Below are positions 1 to 5,034 of a DNA stretch of 5,034 nucleotides, piece after piece (position 1 is the first letter of the stretch; the number at the start of each line of letters is the position of its first letter). The position numbers and the translations under genes were made by a program. Origin of the DNA: Hyphomonadaceae bacterium (GTDB taxonomy: Bacteria > Pseudomonadota > Alphaproteobacteria > Caulobacterales > Aquidulcibacteraceae); contig JALOSP010000142.1 in NCBI GenBank assembly GCA_025458365.1, positions 1 to 5,034 of the forward strand, in the 5' to 3' direction. Under the pieces are notes generated by a model, which saw nothing but the letters and a program-made list of their open reading frames with translations, made no database searches and was not told the origin of the DNA.

Positions 1-635
1 GCAGCCAGCCGCGCGCCATCAGTTTCACCAATCTCAGCGAGACCGGTCAGGCCTATGGCGCGGAGGAAACCGCTGCCTTGTGTGCTGCGGCCGGGGCCCG
101 TGGCTGGGGCGTGCATCTCGATGGGGCAAGGCTCGCCAATGCTGTGGCCGCCACTGGCGCGGCACCGGCTGACCTGACCTGGCGGGCCGGTGTCGATGTG
201 CTGTGTCTGGGCCTCACCAAGACCGGCGCGATGATGGCTGAGGCGGTGATCGTGTTCGGCGCGGCACGTGATGCCAGCATGGCCTATCGCCAGAAGCGGG
301 CAGGCCAGCTGGTCTCCAAGCAGCGCTATCTGTCGGCCCAGATCGCGGCGCTGCTGGAAGGCGGCTTGTGGCTGGAACTGGCCGCGCACGCCAATGCAAT
401 GGCCACCGGGCTTGCCAGTGCTTTGCAGGCCGCAGGTGTCACGCTGGCCGTGCAGCCTGATGGCAATGAGGTGTTTGCCGTTCTGAGTGTCCAACAGGCG
501 GCAGCTCTCGCGAGCCAGGGAGTCACTTGTTATCCTTGGCACTCTCTGGGTTCTGGCGTGTATCGTTTCGTGGCAGGCTGGACGTCGACACCGGAGGATG
601 TTGCTCTTGTGCAACGGACGCTCGCCGCCTTGTAA
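1..635 (+). CDS. ltaE: Low-specificity L-threonine aldolase, C-terminal part (5' end outside window)
   Basis: The frame is open from base 3 to a TAA stop at 633-635, giving 210 visible residues; about 130 N-terminal residues of the usual ~340 lie off the left edge. The protein is a fold-type I PLP enzyme of the beta-eliminating lyase/threonine aldolase family, which cleaves L-threonine or L-allo-threonine to glycine and acetaldehyde in the cytoplasm. Visible family signatures are HLDGARLANA, whose Asp (bases 120-122) should contact the PLP pyridine nitrogen and whose Arg follows three residues later; GLTKTGA, whose Lys (bases 219-221) is the expected Schiff-base lysine; and the RAGQLVSKQRYLSAQ segment typical of this family. 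The C-terminus ends in a normal small-domain sequence, so it looks intact and functional. The next gene starts 148 bases later on the same strand. Substrate stereospecificity cannot be read from this part; another member of the family (for example a serine-type aldolase) is possible. Confidence 0.88.
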   Translation, partial: SQPRAISFTNLSETGQAYGAEETAALCAAAGARGWGVHLDGARLANAVAATGAAPADLTWRAGVDVLCLGLTKTGAMMAEAVIVFGAARDASMAYRQKRAGQLVSKQRYLSAQIAALLEGGLWLELAAHANAMATGLASALQAAGVTLAVQPDGNEVFAVLSVQQAAALASQGVTCYPWHSLGSGVYRFVAGWTSTPEDVALVQRTLAAL

Positions 636-783
636 GCTGTCATGGTCGTGAGACGGGAATCACCTAAGTCTTGAACCAGAACACAGGAGTAGTGGTCTTC
701 ACGCAGCCGCCGATCATCATGCTCACACGGGGTCGAGAACCCCACCGGCGCGCGCCCGTGGACCGAACGCGGAGGTGTGGCTG
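636..783 (+). promoter_or_regulatory. Leader/intergenic region upstream of the HNH gene, with candidate stem-loops
   Basis: This stretch separates the threonine aldolase stop from the HNH start. No clear -35/-10 pair is visible. The best local structure is a 5-bp perfect hairpin, GGGGT (729-733) with ACCCC (739-743) around a CGAGA loop, followed directly by a 10-bp palindrome GGCGCGCGCC (747-756). A second possible stem pairs CCAC (742-745) with GTGG (758-761). None has a U-tract, so it does not look like an intrinsic terminator of the aldolase gene. A leader role for the HNH mRNA is inference. A tRNA reading of the hairpin was considered and not supported. Confidence 0.3.
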
Positions 784-784
784 A
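719..784 (+). other. Possible 21-codon Arg-rich leader mini-ORF overlapping the HNH start
   Basis: An ATG at 719 opens a 21-codon frame (begins MLTRGREPHRR, ends RRCG) with a TGA at 782-784. The final A of that stop is the first base of the HNH ATG, giving a TGATG overlap of the kind used in translational coupling. Seven of the 21 residues are Arg. Against it, there is no recognisable ribosome-binding site before 719 (the preceding bases are GCCGATCATC), and an Arg-rich reading is expected by chance from CGN codons in GC-rich DNA. Translation is unproven. Confidence 0.2.
771..775 (+). promoter_or_regulatory. Ribosome-binding site of the HNH gene
   Basis: GGAGG lies 8 bases before the ATG at 784. 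It decides the start: an in-frame GTG at 775-777 lies inside the GGAGG itself and so cannot be served by it, while the ATG at 784 has ideal spacing. Confidence 0.7.
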
Positions 785-1434
785 TGGTTGCGGCGTCCAT
801 CCTGAGCGATTTCGAGCGGCCCGGCGGGGCGACATTCGGGGATTTGCTGGCAGAGGACGCCAACCGGCGCCGGTTCTCGCGCCGCGCAATTTCCGCCCAC
901 AGCCACCCGGCGCTGGTCCTGAATGCCGACTATCGGCCTCTGTCCTACTTTCCCCTGTCGCTCTGGTCCTGGCAGGATGCAGTGAAAGCCGTGGTGCTGG
1001 AACGGGTCGAGGTGGTCAGCGAATATGACGCCGAAATCCATTCGCCCAGCGTGGCAATGCGGCTGCCGAGTGTGATCTCCTTGAAGGAATATGTCCGTCA
1101 GGACCGGTCGCCGGCATTTACACGCTTCAATCTGTTCCTGCGCGACGGGTTCGGGTGTGTTTATTGCGGCTCGAAAGAGGATTTGACGTTTGACCATGTG
1201 GTCCCGCGCTCGAAAGGCGGACGCACAACGTGGGAGAATATCGTCACCGCTTGCGCACCCTGCAATCTGAAGAAGGGCGGCCGTTCCCTGCGCGATAGCG
1301 GGCTGCACCTGCCGCGCAAGCCGCGCCAGCCGAATGTTTATGAGCTGCAGGCCATGGGGCGACGCTTCCCACCCAACCATCTGCACGAAAGCTGGGTGGA
1401 CTGGTTGTATTGGGATACCGAACTGGAAGCGTAG
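784..1434 (+). CDS. HNH endonuclease family protein
   Basis: This is a complete 216-residue protein ending at TAG 1432-1434, with its start set by GGAGG 8 bases upstream. The C-terminal half carries a zinc-stabilised HNH (beta-beta-alpha-metal) nuclease core: CVYC (Cys125, Cys128), FDHVVPRSKGG with the Asp137-His138 pair, Asn152 in TTWENIVTAC, then CAPCN (Cys157, Cys160, Asn161). All four expected zinc cysteines and the catalytic His are present, so the nuclease site looks intact. The N-terminal half includes NADYRPLSYFPLSLWSWQDA, a conserved block seen in a class of chromosomal McrA-like (COG1403-type) HNH proteins of alphaproteobacteria. The first ~40 residues are Arg-rich and look unconserved. 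No restriction, toxin-antitoxin, intron or phage partner is adjacent, so it is probably a stand-alone chromosomal protein. Its DNA or RNA target is unknown. It converges on putA with a 9-base gap. Confidence 0.85.
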   Translation: MVAASILSDFERPGGATFGDLLAEDANRRRFSRRAISAHSHPALVLNADYRPLSYFPLSLWSWQDAVKAVVLERVEVVSEYDAEIHSPSVAMRLPSVISLKEYVRQDRSPAFTRFNLFLRDGFGCVYCGSKEDLTFDHVVPRSKGGRTTWENIVTACAPCNLKKGGRSLRDSGLHLPRKPRQPNVYELQAMGRRFPPNHLHESWVDWLYWDTELEA

Positions 1435-1443
1435 CAGCAGTGC

Positions 1444-4400
1444 TTACAGGCTGAACAGGCCCGGATCGCCGCCCTTGGCTGCGATGTTCTCGCTGATGAC
1501 TGTTTCGGTCGCAAACCGCGCCACATAGTATGGCCCGCCTGCCTTGGGTCCGGTGCCGGACAGGCCACGCCCGCCAAATGGCTGCACACCCACCACCGCG
1601 CCGATCATCGAGCGGTTCACATAGACATTGCCCGCAGGCACAGCCTCGGTGACTTCGCCGACAAACCGGTCAAGCCGGGTATGAATGCCCAGCGTCAGGC
1701 CATAGCCCTCGGCGGCGAGGGCTGCTCCGGCTGTTGCGATGTCCGCCGGGTCGTAGCGTAACACGTGCAATACCGGGCCGAATGGTTCTTGCGTGATCAG
1801 GTCGATCGAAGGGATCTCCACGATCGTGGCGGCAAAGTAGTCGCCTGCGGCTGCAACGTCTGGCAGGGTCTGGCGGGCGATGATCCGTGCGCCCTGGGCC
1901 GTGATGGTTTCCAGATGGGCCTCGATCCGCGCTTTGGCGGCCGCATCGATCAGCGGGCCGGTGTCAGTGGCCGGGTCTGCCGGATCGCCGGATCGCACTT
2001 CGGCCAGCGCCCCGGTGAGCTTTTCAATCAGCATATCCGCCGTGTCGTGCGGGGCGTATAGAATGCGCAAGGCCGAACAGCGCTGACCGGCAGAACCGAA
2101 GGCCGACACGATGACGTCATCCACGACTTGCTCGATCAGGGCTGAGGTGTCGACGAACATGGCGTTGAGCCCGCCGGTCTCGGCAATCAGCGTGGCAATC
2201 GGCCCGTCCTTGGCGGCCAGAGTGCGGTTGATGGCACGCGCGGTGGCGGTCGAGCCTGTAAAGGCGATGCCGGTGACATCGGGTGCCGCACAGATCGCAG
2301 TCCCAACCTCCGCCCCACCGGGCAGGAAGGCCAGCACATCCCCCGGAACACCTGCAGCATGCAGAATGCGAACCGCCTCGAACCCGATCAGCGGCGTCTG
2401 TGGTGCCGGCTTGGCCAGCACCGCATTGCCAGCCGCCAATGCGGCAGCCACCTGGCCGGTGAAGATGGCCAGCGGGAAGTTCCACGGGGCAATCGCCCCG
2501 AACACGCCGCGTCCGCCCAGCGTCAGCCGGTTGGTCTCGCCCACCGGGCCGGGCAGGGCCTCTGGCGCAGCAAACAACCGGTCTGCGTCGGCCGCGTAAT
2601 AACGGAGGAAGTCAACAGCTTCGCGGACTTCATCGATCCCGTCCTGCAAGGTCCGCCCGGCCTCGCGGGCCAGAAGCGCAATCAGATCAGGCAGGGCCTG
2701 CTCCATGGCGTCGGCCGCCTTGCGCAAGATCGCTGCCCGCCCCGGGCCACCCAGCCGGTCCCAGCGTGGCTGAGCCTTCGCCGCCCGCTTGGCGGCTTCG
2801 GCCACCACGGTAACATCCGCCTCGATCACCGATCCGACAGCCAAGCCCCGATCCGACGGGCGGGTGATTGGCAGGCTTGCGCCCTTGCACGGTTTGCCAC
2901 CGATCAAGGGTGCGGCTTGGATCGGCTTGCCATCCAGCCGGGCCAGAGCTTCGGCCACGAGGGTCCGGTCGGCGGCCATGCTGAGGTCCAGCCCCGCTGC
3001 ATTGGCACGCGCGATGCCAAAAAGCTGGGGCGGGGCAGCAATCCTGGCATGGCGGCGCGGCGTCAGGGTGAGGGTGCCGATCGGGTCCGTTACCACTTGC
3101 TCCACCGGCACATCCTCATCCAGGAAGGTATGGACGAAGCTGGTGTTGGCGCCGTTCTCCAACAGTCGCCGGACGAGATAGGGCAGCAAGTCTTCATGCT
3201 GGCCGACCGGGGCATAAACCCTGACTGCAACTTTCGTGTCGAGCGCGGCATAGAGTGGTTCGCCCATGCCATGCAGGCGCTGGAACTCGACGCGCACGCG
3301 GGCCTTTTCGGCCATCTGGCGCACGGCGGCCACCGTGTGGGCATTGTGGCTGGCAAATTGCGGATAGAGGTGCGGCACGGCTGCAATCATCTTGCCGGCA
3401 CAGACCAGATAGCAGGTGTCCGTGGCCGCCCGCGTGGTCCAGACCGGGAAGTCTGGCCGCCCGCTGGCCTGGGCCCGCTTGATTTCGGTGTCCCAATAGG
3501 CGCCCTTGACCAGCCGCACCATGAGCCGCCGGCCCGTATCGCGCGCCAGCCCGGCCACGGCGTCAATGACCGCCGGGGCGCGCTTCTGATAGGCCTGCAC
3601 CGCCAGCCCCAGACCGGTCCAGCCTTCCAGCTCTGGCGCACGCGCGAGTTGCTCCAGCAGCTCCAGCGACAGCACCAGCCGGTCGGCTTCCTCTGCATCC
3701 AGGCACAGGTTGATGTTGGCAGCTTTCGCCTGCTGGCACAGGCCCAGCAGCACGGGATAAAGTTCCACAGCCAGCCTGTCCTTCTGGCGGATGTCATAGC
3801 GTGGGTGGAGCGCCGACAGCTTGACCGAAACCCCGGACTTGTCTTCTGGCGCGCCGTCGCCCACGGCGCTGGCGATATCGGCAATGCAGGCCTGATAGGC
3901 CTTCAGATAGCGGGCGGCATCGGCAGCGGTGCGGGCGCCTTCGCCCAGCATGTCCACCGAAAAATGGCTGGCATCGCCCCGGCGGACAAAGCCCGCCCCG
4001 CGCTTCAGAGCTGATTTCACCGTGCGGCCCAGCACGAATTGCTCGCCCATGATCCGCATGGCCTGGGCAACGGCCGCGCGCACTACAGGCTCGCTCATCC
4101 GGCTCACCATGCGCCCGGTGAATGCCGCCGCACCCTTGCCTGCGAGGCCGCCCAGATCGACCAGTCGCCCGGTCAGCATCAGGCCCAAAGTGGACGCATT
4201 GACCAGCCAGTCATCCGACCCACCCAGATGGCCGCCCCATTCGCCGACCCCGATCTTTTCGGCGATCAGCCGGTCCACGGTCTCGGCATCAGGCGTGCGC
4301 AACAGCGCCTCGGCGAGACACATCAACGCCAGCCCCTCCTGGGTGGACAGCGAAAACTCTTCGAGAAAACTCTCCACCACGCCACGCTTGCGCCCTGCGG

Positions 4401-4563
4401 CCCGCGCCTTGCGCACAATGGCACGCCCCTCCTGCAGGATGGAGGCCCGCAAGGCTGCATCGGGCAAAGGGGCAGCCAGCAGGGCGGGAATGGCGACAGC
4501 GTCCTCATCGGCATATTTGTGCGTGTCGAGGATGTTCCAGTGGATCGGCATGTCTGTGGTCAT
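1444..4563 (-). CDS. putA: Bifunctional proline dehydrogenase / L-glutamate-gamma-semialdehyde dehydrogenase (PutA, short form)
   Basis: PutA oxidises proline to P5C at an FAD site, then the hydrolysed semialdehyde to glutamate with NAD+; electrons go to the membrane quinone pool. From ATG 4563 it has 1039 residues. An N-terminal helical arm (about 1-110) precedes the proline dehydrogenase barrel: SVKLSALHPRYD (Lys248), LCLDAEEADR (Asp289), RLVKGAYWD (Arg350, Lys353), VYAPVG (Tyr450) and YLVRRLLEN (Arg465/Arg466, expected to hold the proline carboxylate). The aldehyde dehydrogenase half follows: PWNFP (Asn695), FTGS (768-771), ETGG (Glu795), SAGQRCSALR with catalytic Cys829, EPFGP (Glu926), and the substrate-anchoring QPFGGRGLSGTGPKAGG. 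Both active sites look complete. No N-terminal ribbon-helix-helix domain is present, and the length fits the short class without one. The frame extends to an ATG at 4644, but the 27 extra residues are Arg/Ala-rich and unlike the family; ATG 4551 is another option. None has a clear Shine-Dalgarno. Confidence 0.95.
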   Translation of the reverse strand: MTTDMPIHWNILDTHKYADEDAVAIPALLAAPLPDAALRASILQEGRAIVRKARAAGRKRGVVESFLEEFSLSTQEGLALMCLAEALLRTPDAETVDRLIAEKIGVGEWGGHLGGSDDWLVNASTLGLMLTGRLVDLGGLAGKGAAAFTGRMVSRMSEPVVRAAVAQAMRIMGEQFVLGRTVKSALKRGAGFVRRGDASHFSVDMLGEGARTAADAARYLKAYQACIADIASAVGDGAPEDKSGVSVKLSALHPRYDIRQKDRLAVELYPVLLGLCQQAKAANINLCLDAEEADRLVLSLELLEQLARAPELEGWTGLGLAVQAYQKRAPAVIDAVAGLARDTGRRLMVRLVKGAYWDTEIKRAQASGRPDFPVWTTRAATDTCYLVCAGKMIAAVPHLYPQFASHNAHTVAAVRQMAEKARVRVEFQRLHGMGEPLYAALDTKVAVRVYAPVGQHEDLLPYLVRRLLENGANTSFVHTFLDEDVPVEQVVTDPIGTLTLTPRRHARIAAPPQLFGIARANAAGLDLSMAADRTLVAEALARLDGKPIQAAPLIGGKPCKGASLPITRPSDRGLAVGSVIEADVTVVAEAAKRAAKAQPRWDRLGGPGRAAILRKAADAMEQALPDLIALLAREAGRTLQDGIDEVREAVDFLRYYAADADRLFAAPEALPGPVGETNRLTLGGRGVFGAIAPWNFPLAIFTGQVAAALAAGNAVLAKPAPQTPLIGFEAVRILHAAGVPGDVLAFLPGGAEVGTAICAAPDVTGIAFTGSTATARAINRTLAAKDGPIATLIAETGGLNAMFVDTSALIEQVVDDVIVSAFGSAGQRCSALRILYAPHDTADMLIEKLTGALAEVRSGDPADPATDTGPLIDAAAKARIEAHLETITAQGARIIARQTLPDVAAAGDYFAATIVEIPSIDLITQEPFGPVLHVLRYDPADIATAGAALAAEGYGLTLGIHTRLDRFVGEVTEAVPAGNVYVNRSMIGAVVGVQPFGGRGLSGTGPKAGGPYYVARFATETVISENIAAKGGDPGLFSL

Positions 4564-4592
4564 GGCGCTGTGATGCGACGGCTTGGCGCGGG

Positions 4593-4670
4593 CTGCAAGG
4601 GGGGCAAGGCAAGCGCGCCGTTGGAAATTCGCGGTCCTTTTCATTGGGTGATTGTCGTGCGACCTTGCAG
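4593..4670. repeat. Inverted repeat CTGCAAGG / CCTTGCAG with extra GCAAGG copies
   Basis: CTGCAAGG at 4593-4600 is an exact reverse complement of CCTTGCAG at 4663-4670, with 62 bases between them. GCAAGG recurs directly at 4604-4609, and GCAAG at 4609-4613. Position between divergent genes suggests possible operator half-sites, for instance for an external proline-responsive regulator, but a chance 8-bp match in 128 GC-rich bases is not very improbable. Confidence 0.3.
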
Positions 4671-4679
4671 GATGTGTTT

Positions 4680-4685
4680 GAGGAG
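4680..4685 (+). promoter_or_regulatory. Ribosome-binding site of the VOC gene
   Basis: GAGGAG ends 6 bases before the ATG at 4692, a strong Shine-Dalgarno that fixes this start. Confidence 0.7.
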
Positions 4686-4691
4686 CCTGCC

Positions 4692-5034
4692 ATGTCCATT
4701 CCAGCCCATGCCAAGCCGGTCGCTTTCGTGCTCACACGGGACCGCGCGATTTCCCTGCCATTCTACCGCGATGTGTTGGGGCTGCGGCTGTTGTTTGAAG
4801 ACCCGTTCTCGGCTGTGTTCGACATTGGTCACGGCGCGATCATGCGGCTGACCACGGTGCAGGACCACACTCCCAATCCGCACACGGTGCTGGGCTGGGA
4901 GGTCGATGACCTTGATGCCACCATGGCTGGCCTGCGGGCCAGCGGGGTGGAGTTCAAGGTCTATGAATTCCTGGGCATGGGCAACGATGGCATCTGGACC
5001 TCGCCAGATGGTGCCGCCCGCATCGCCTGGTTCG
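4692..5034 (+). CDS. VOC (glyoxalase/bleomycin-resistance fold) family protein, 3' end outside window
   Basis: The frame runs open from ATG 4692 through the right edge, giving 114 residues; single-domain VOC proteins are about 115-135 long, so only a short tail should be missing. Family features are the FVLTRDRAISLPFYRDVLGL opening (beta strand, helix, then FYRDVLG), a central LGWEVDDLDATMAGLRASGV segment matching the second beta-alpha unit, and WTSPDGAARIAWF matching the closing 'DPDGN' strand. By hand alignment to glyoxalase I, the usual metal-ligand positions fall on Val10 and Val66, and no His or Glu is seen near the last one (around Ile111). A glyoxalase activity is therefore unlikely; a binding or resistance role, or a different metal arrangement, is possible. 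It is read divergently from putA with its own ribosome-binding site. No substrate can be assigned. Confidence 0.8.
   Translation, partial: MSIPAHAKPVAFVLTRDRAISLPFYRDVLGLRLLFEDPFSAVFDIGHGAIMRLTTVQDHTPNPHTVLGWEVDDLDATMAGLRASGVEFKVYEFLGMGNDGIWTSPDGAARIAWF

Larger units (their letters stand above)
4564..4691. promoter_or_regulatory. Divergent intergenic region between putA and the VOC gene
   Basis: These 128 bases separate two genes read outward, so promoters for both should lie here. I cannot name convincing -35/-10 boxes on either strand. TTGGAA at 4621-4626 is the nearest -35-like hexamer for the rightward gene, but it has no good -10 partner. The region holds GCAAGG repeats and an inverted pair described separately, plus GGCGCG (4585-4590) facing CGCGCC (4614-4619). 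If putA starts at 4644 instead of 4563, the left 81 bases would be coding. Confidence 0.45.

Noticed and set aside
720..731. A 12-base match (TGCTCACACGGG) to 4729-4740 inside the VOC gene
   Set aside because: About one such match is expected by chance in a window this long, and the second copy is ordinary coding sequence (VLTR).
636..783. HNH-associated structured RNA (HEARO/OMEGA-type) or tRNA in the HNH leader
   Set aside because: The HNH protein is a small stand-alone type with no RuvC or IsrB-like region, and the leader is too short and weakly structured. The GGGG-TCGAGAA-CCCC hairpin lacks the T-loop consensus, and no acceptor or anticodon arm was found.
775..783. GTG at 775 as the HNH start
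   Set aside because: It lies inside the GGAGG that serves the ATG at 784 and has no ribosome-binding site of its own.
664..1386. 240-codon open frame on the - strand, opposite the HNH gene and its leader
   Set aside because: It shadows a motif-supported HNH gene and shows no domain or convincing start. The short tail outside the HNH gene (MMIGGCVKTTTPV...) has no support on its own.
2359..4014. 551-codon open frame on the + strand, opposite putA
   Set aside because: It lies wholly antisense to well-conserved putA codons. Its composition (rich in Arg, Gln, Gly, His) and lack of recognisable motifs are typical of antisense frames in GC-rich genes. It also has no ribosome-binding site or family resemblance.
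3929..4573. 214-codon + strand frame opposite the putA 5' half, and the overlapping frame at 4039-4851
   Set aside because: Both are antisense to putA. The second also runs through the intergenic region into the VOC gene in the wrong frame. Neither shows family motifs or a ribosome-binding site.

Overview
The window is high-GC bacterial DNA with strong G/C bias at third codon positions. The gene families and closest-looking motifs suggest an alphaproteobacterium, perhaps a Caulobacter/Maricaulis/Hyphomonas-type lineage. That placement is an impression from protein style, not a search result. No RNA gene, CRISPR array, insertion sequence, phage gene or attachment site could be supported.

Layout, left to right. 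(1) The C-terminal two thirds of a PLP-dependent low-specificity L-threonine aldolase (LtaE-like) on the + strand, cut by the left edge and ending at 635. (2) A 148-base leader/intergenic stretch holding a GGGG/CCCC hairpin, a 21-codon Arg-rich mini-ORF and a good ribosome-binding site. (3) A small HNH endonuclease gene on the + strand (784-1434) with a CxxC...DH...CxxCN zinc/HNH core. (4) Only 9 bases further on, the convergent end of a complete bifunctional proline dehydrogenase / L-glutamate-gamma-semialdehyde dehydrogenase (PutA) on the - strand (1444-4563), which fills most of the window. (5) A 128-base divergent intergenic region containing an 8-bp inverted repeat and GCAAGG copies. (6) A VOC/glyoxalase-fold protein on the + strand (from 4692), running off the right edge.

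Functionally this is mostly ordinary amino-acid catabolism. Threonine aldolase splits threonine or allo-threonine to glycine and acetaldehyde, and PutA oxidises proline to glutamate. PutA is the short form without the N-terminal ribbon-helix-helix DNA-binding domain, so it cannot repress its own gene as the E. coli protein does. Its control must come from another protein, possibly through the putA/VOC intergenic region. The HNH protein and the VOC protein have no assignable substrate.

I did not find a convincing undescribed system. The most curious places are the short leader of the HNH gene, where a mini-ORF stop overlaps the start codon and two alternative pairings are possible, and the repeat-bearing divergent region between putA and the VOC gene. 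Both are weak, hand-read signals in GC-rich DNA.
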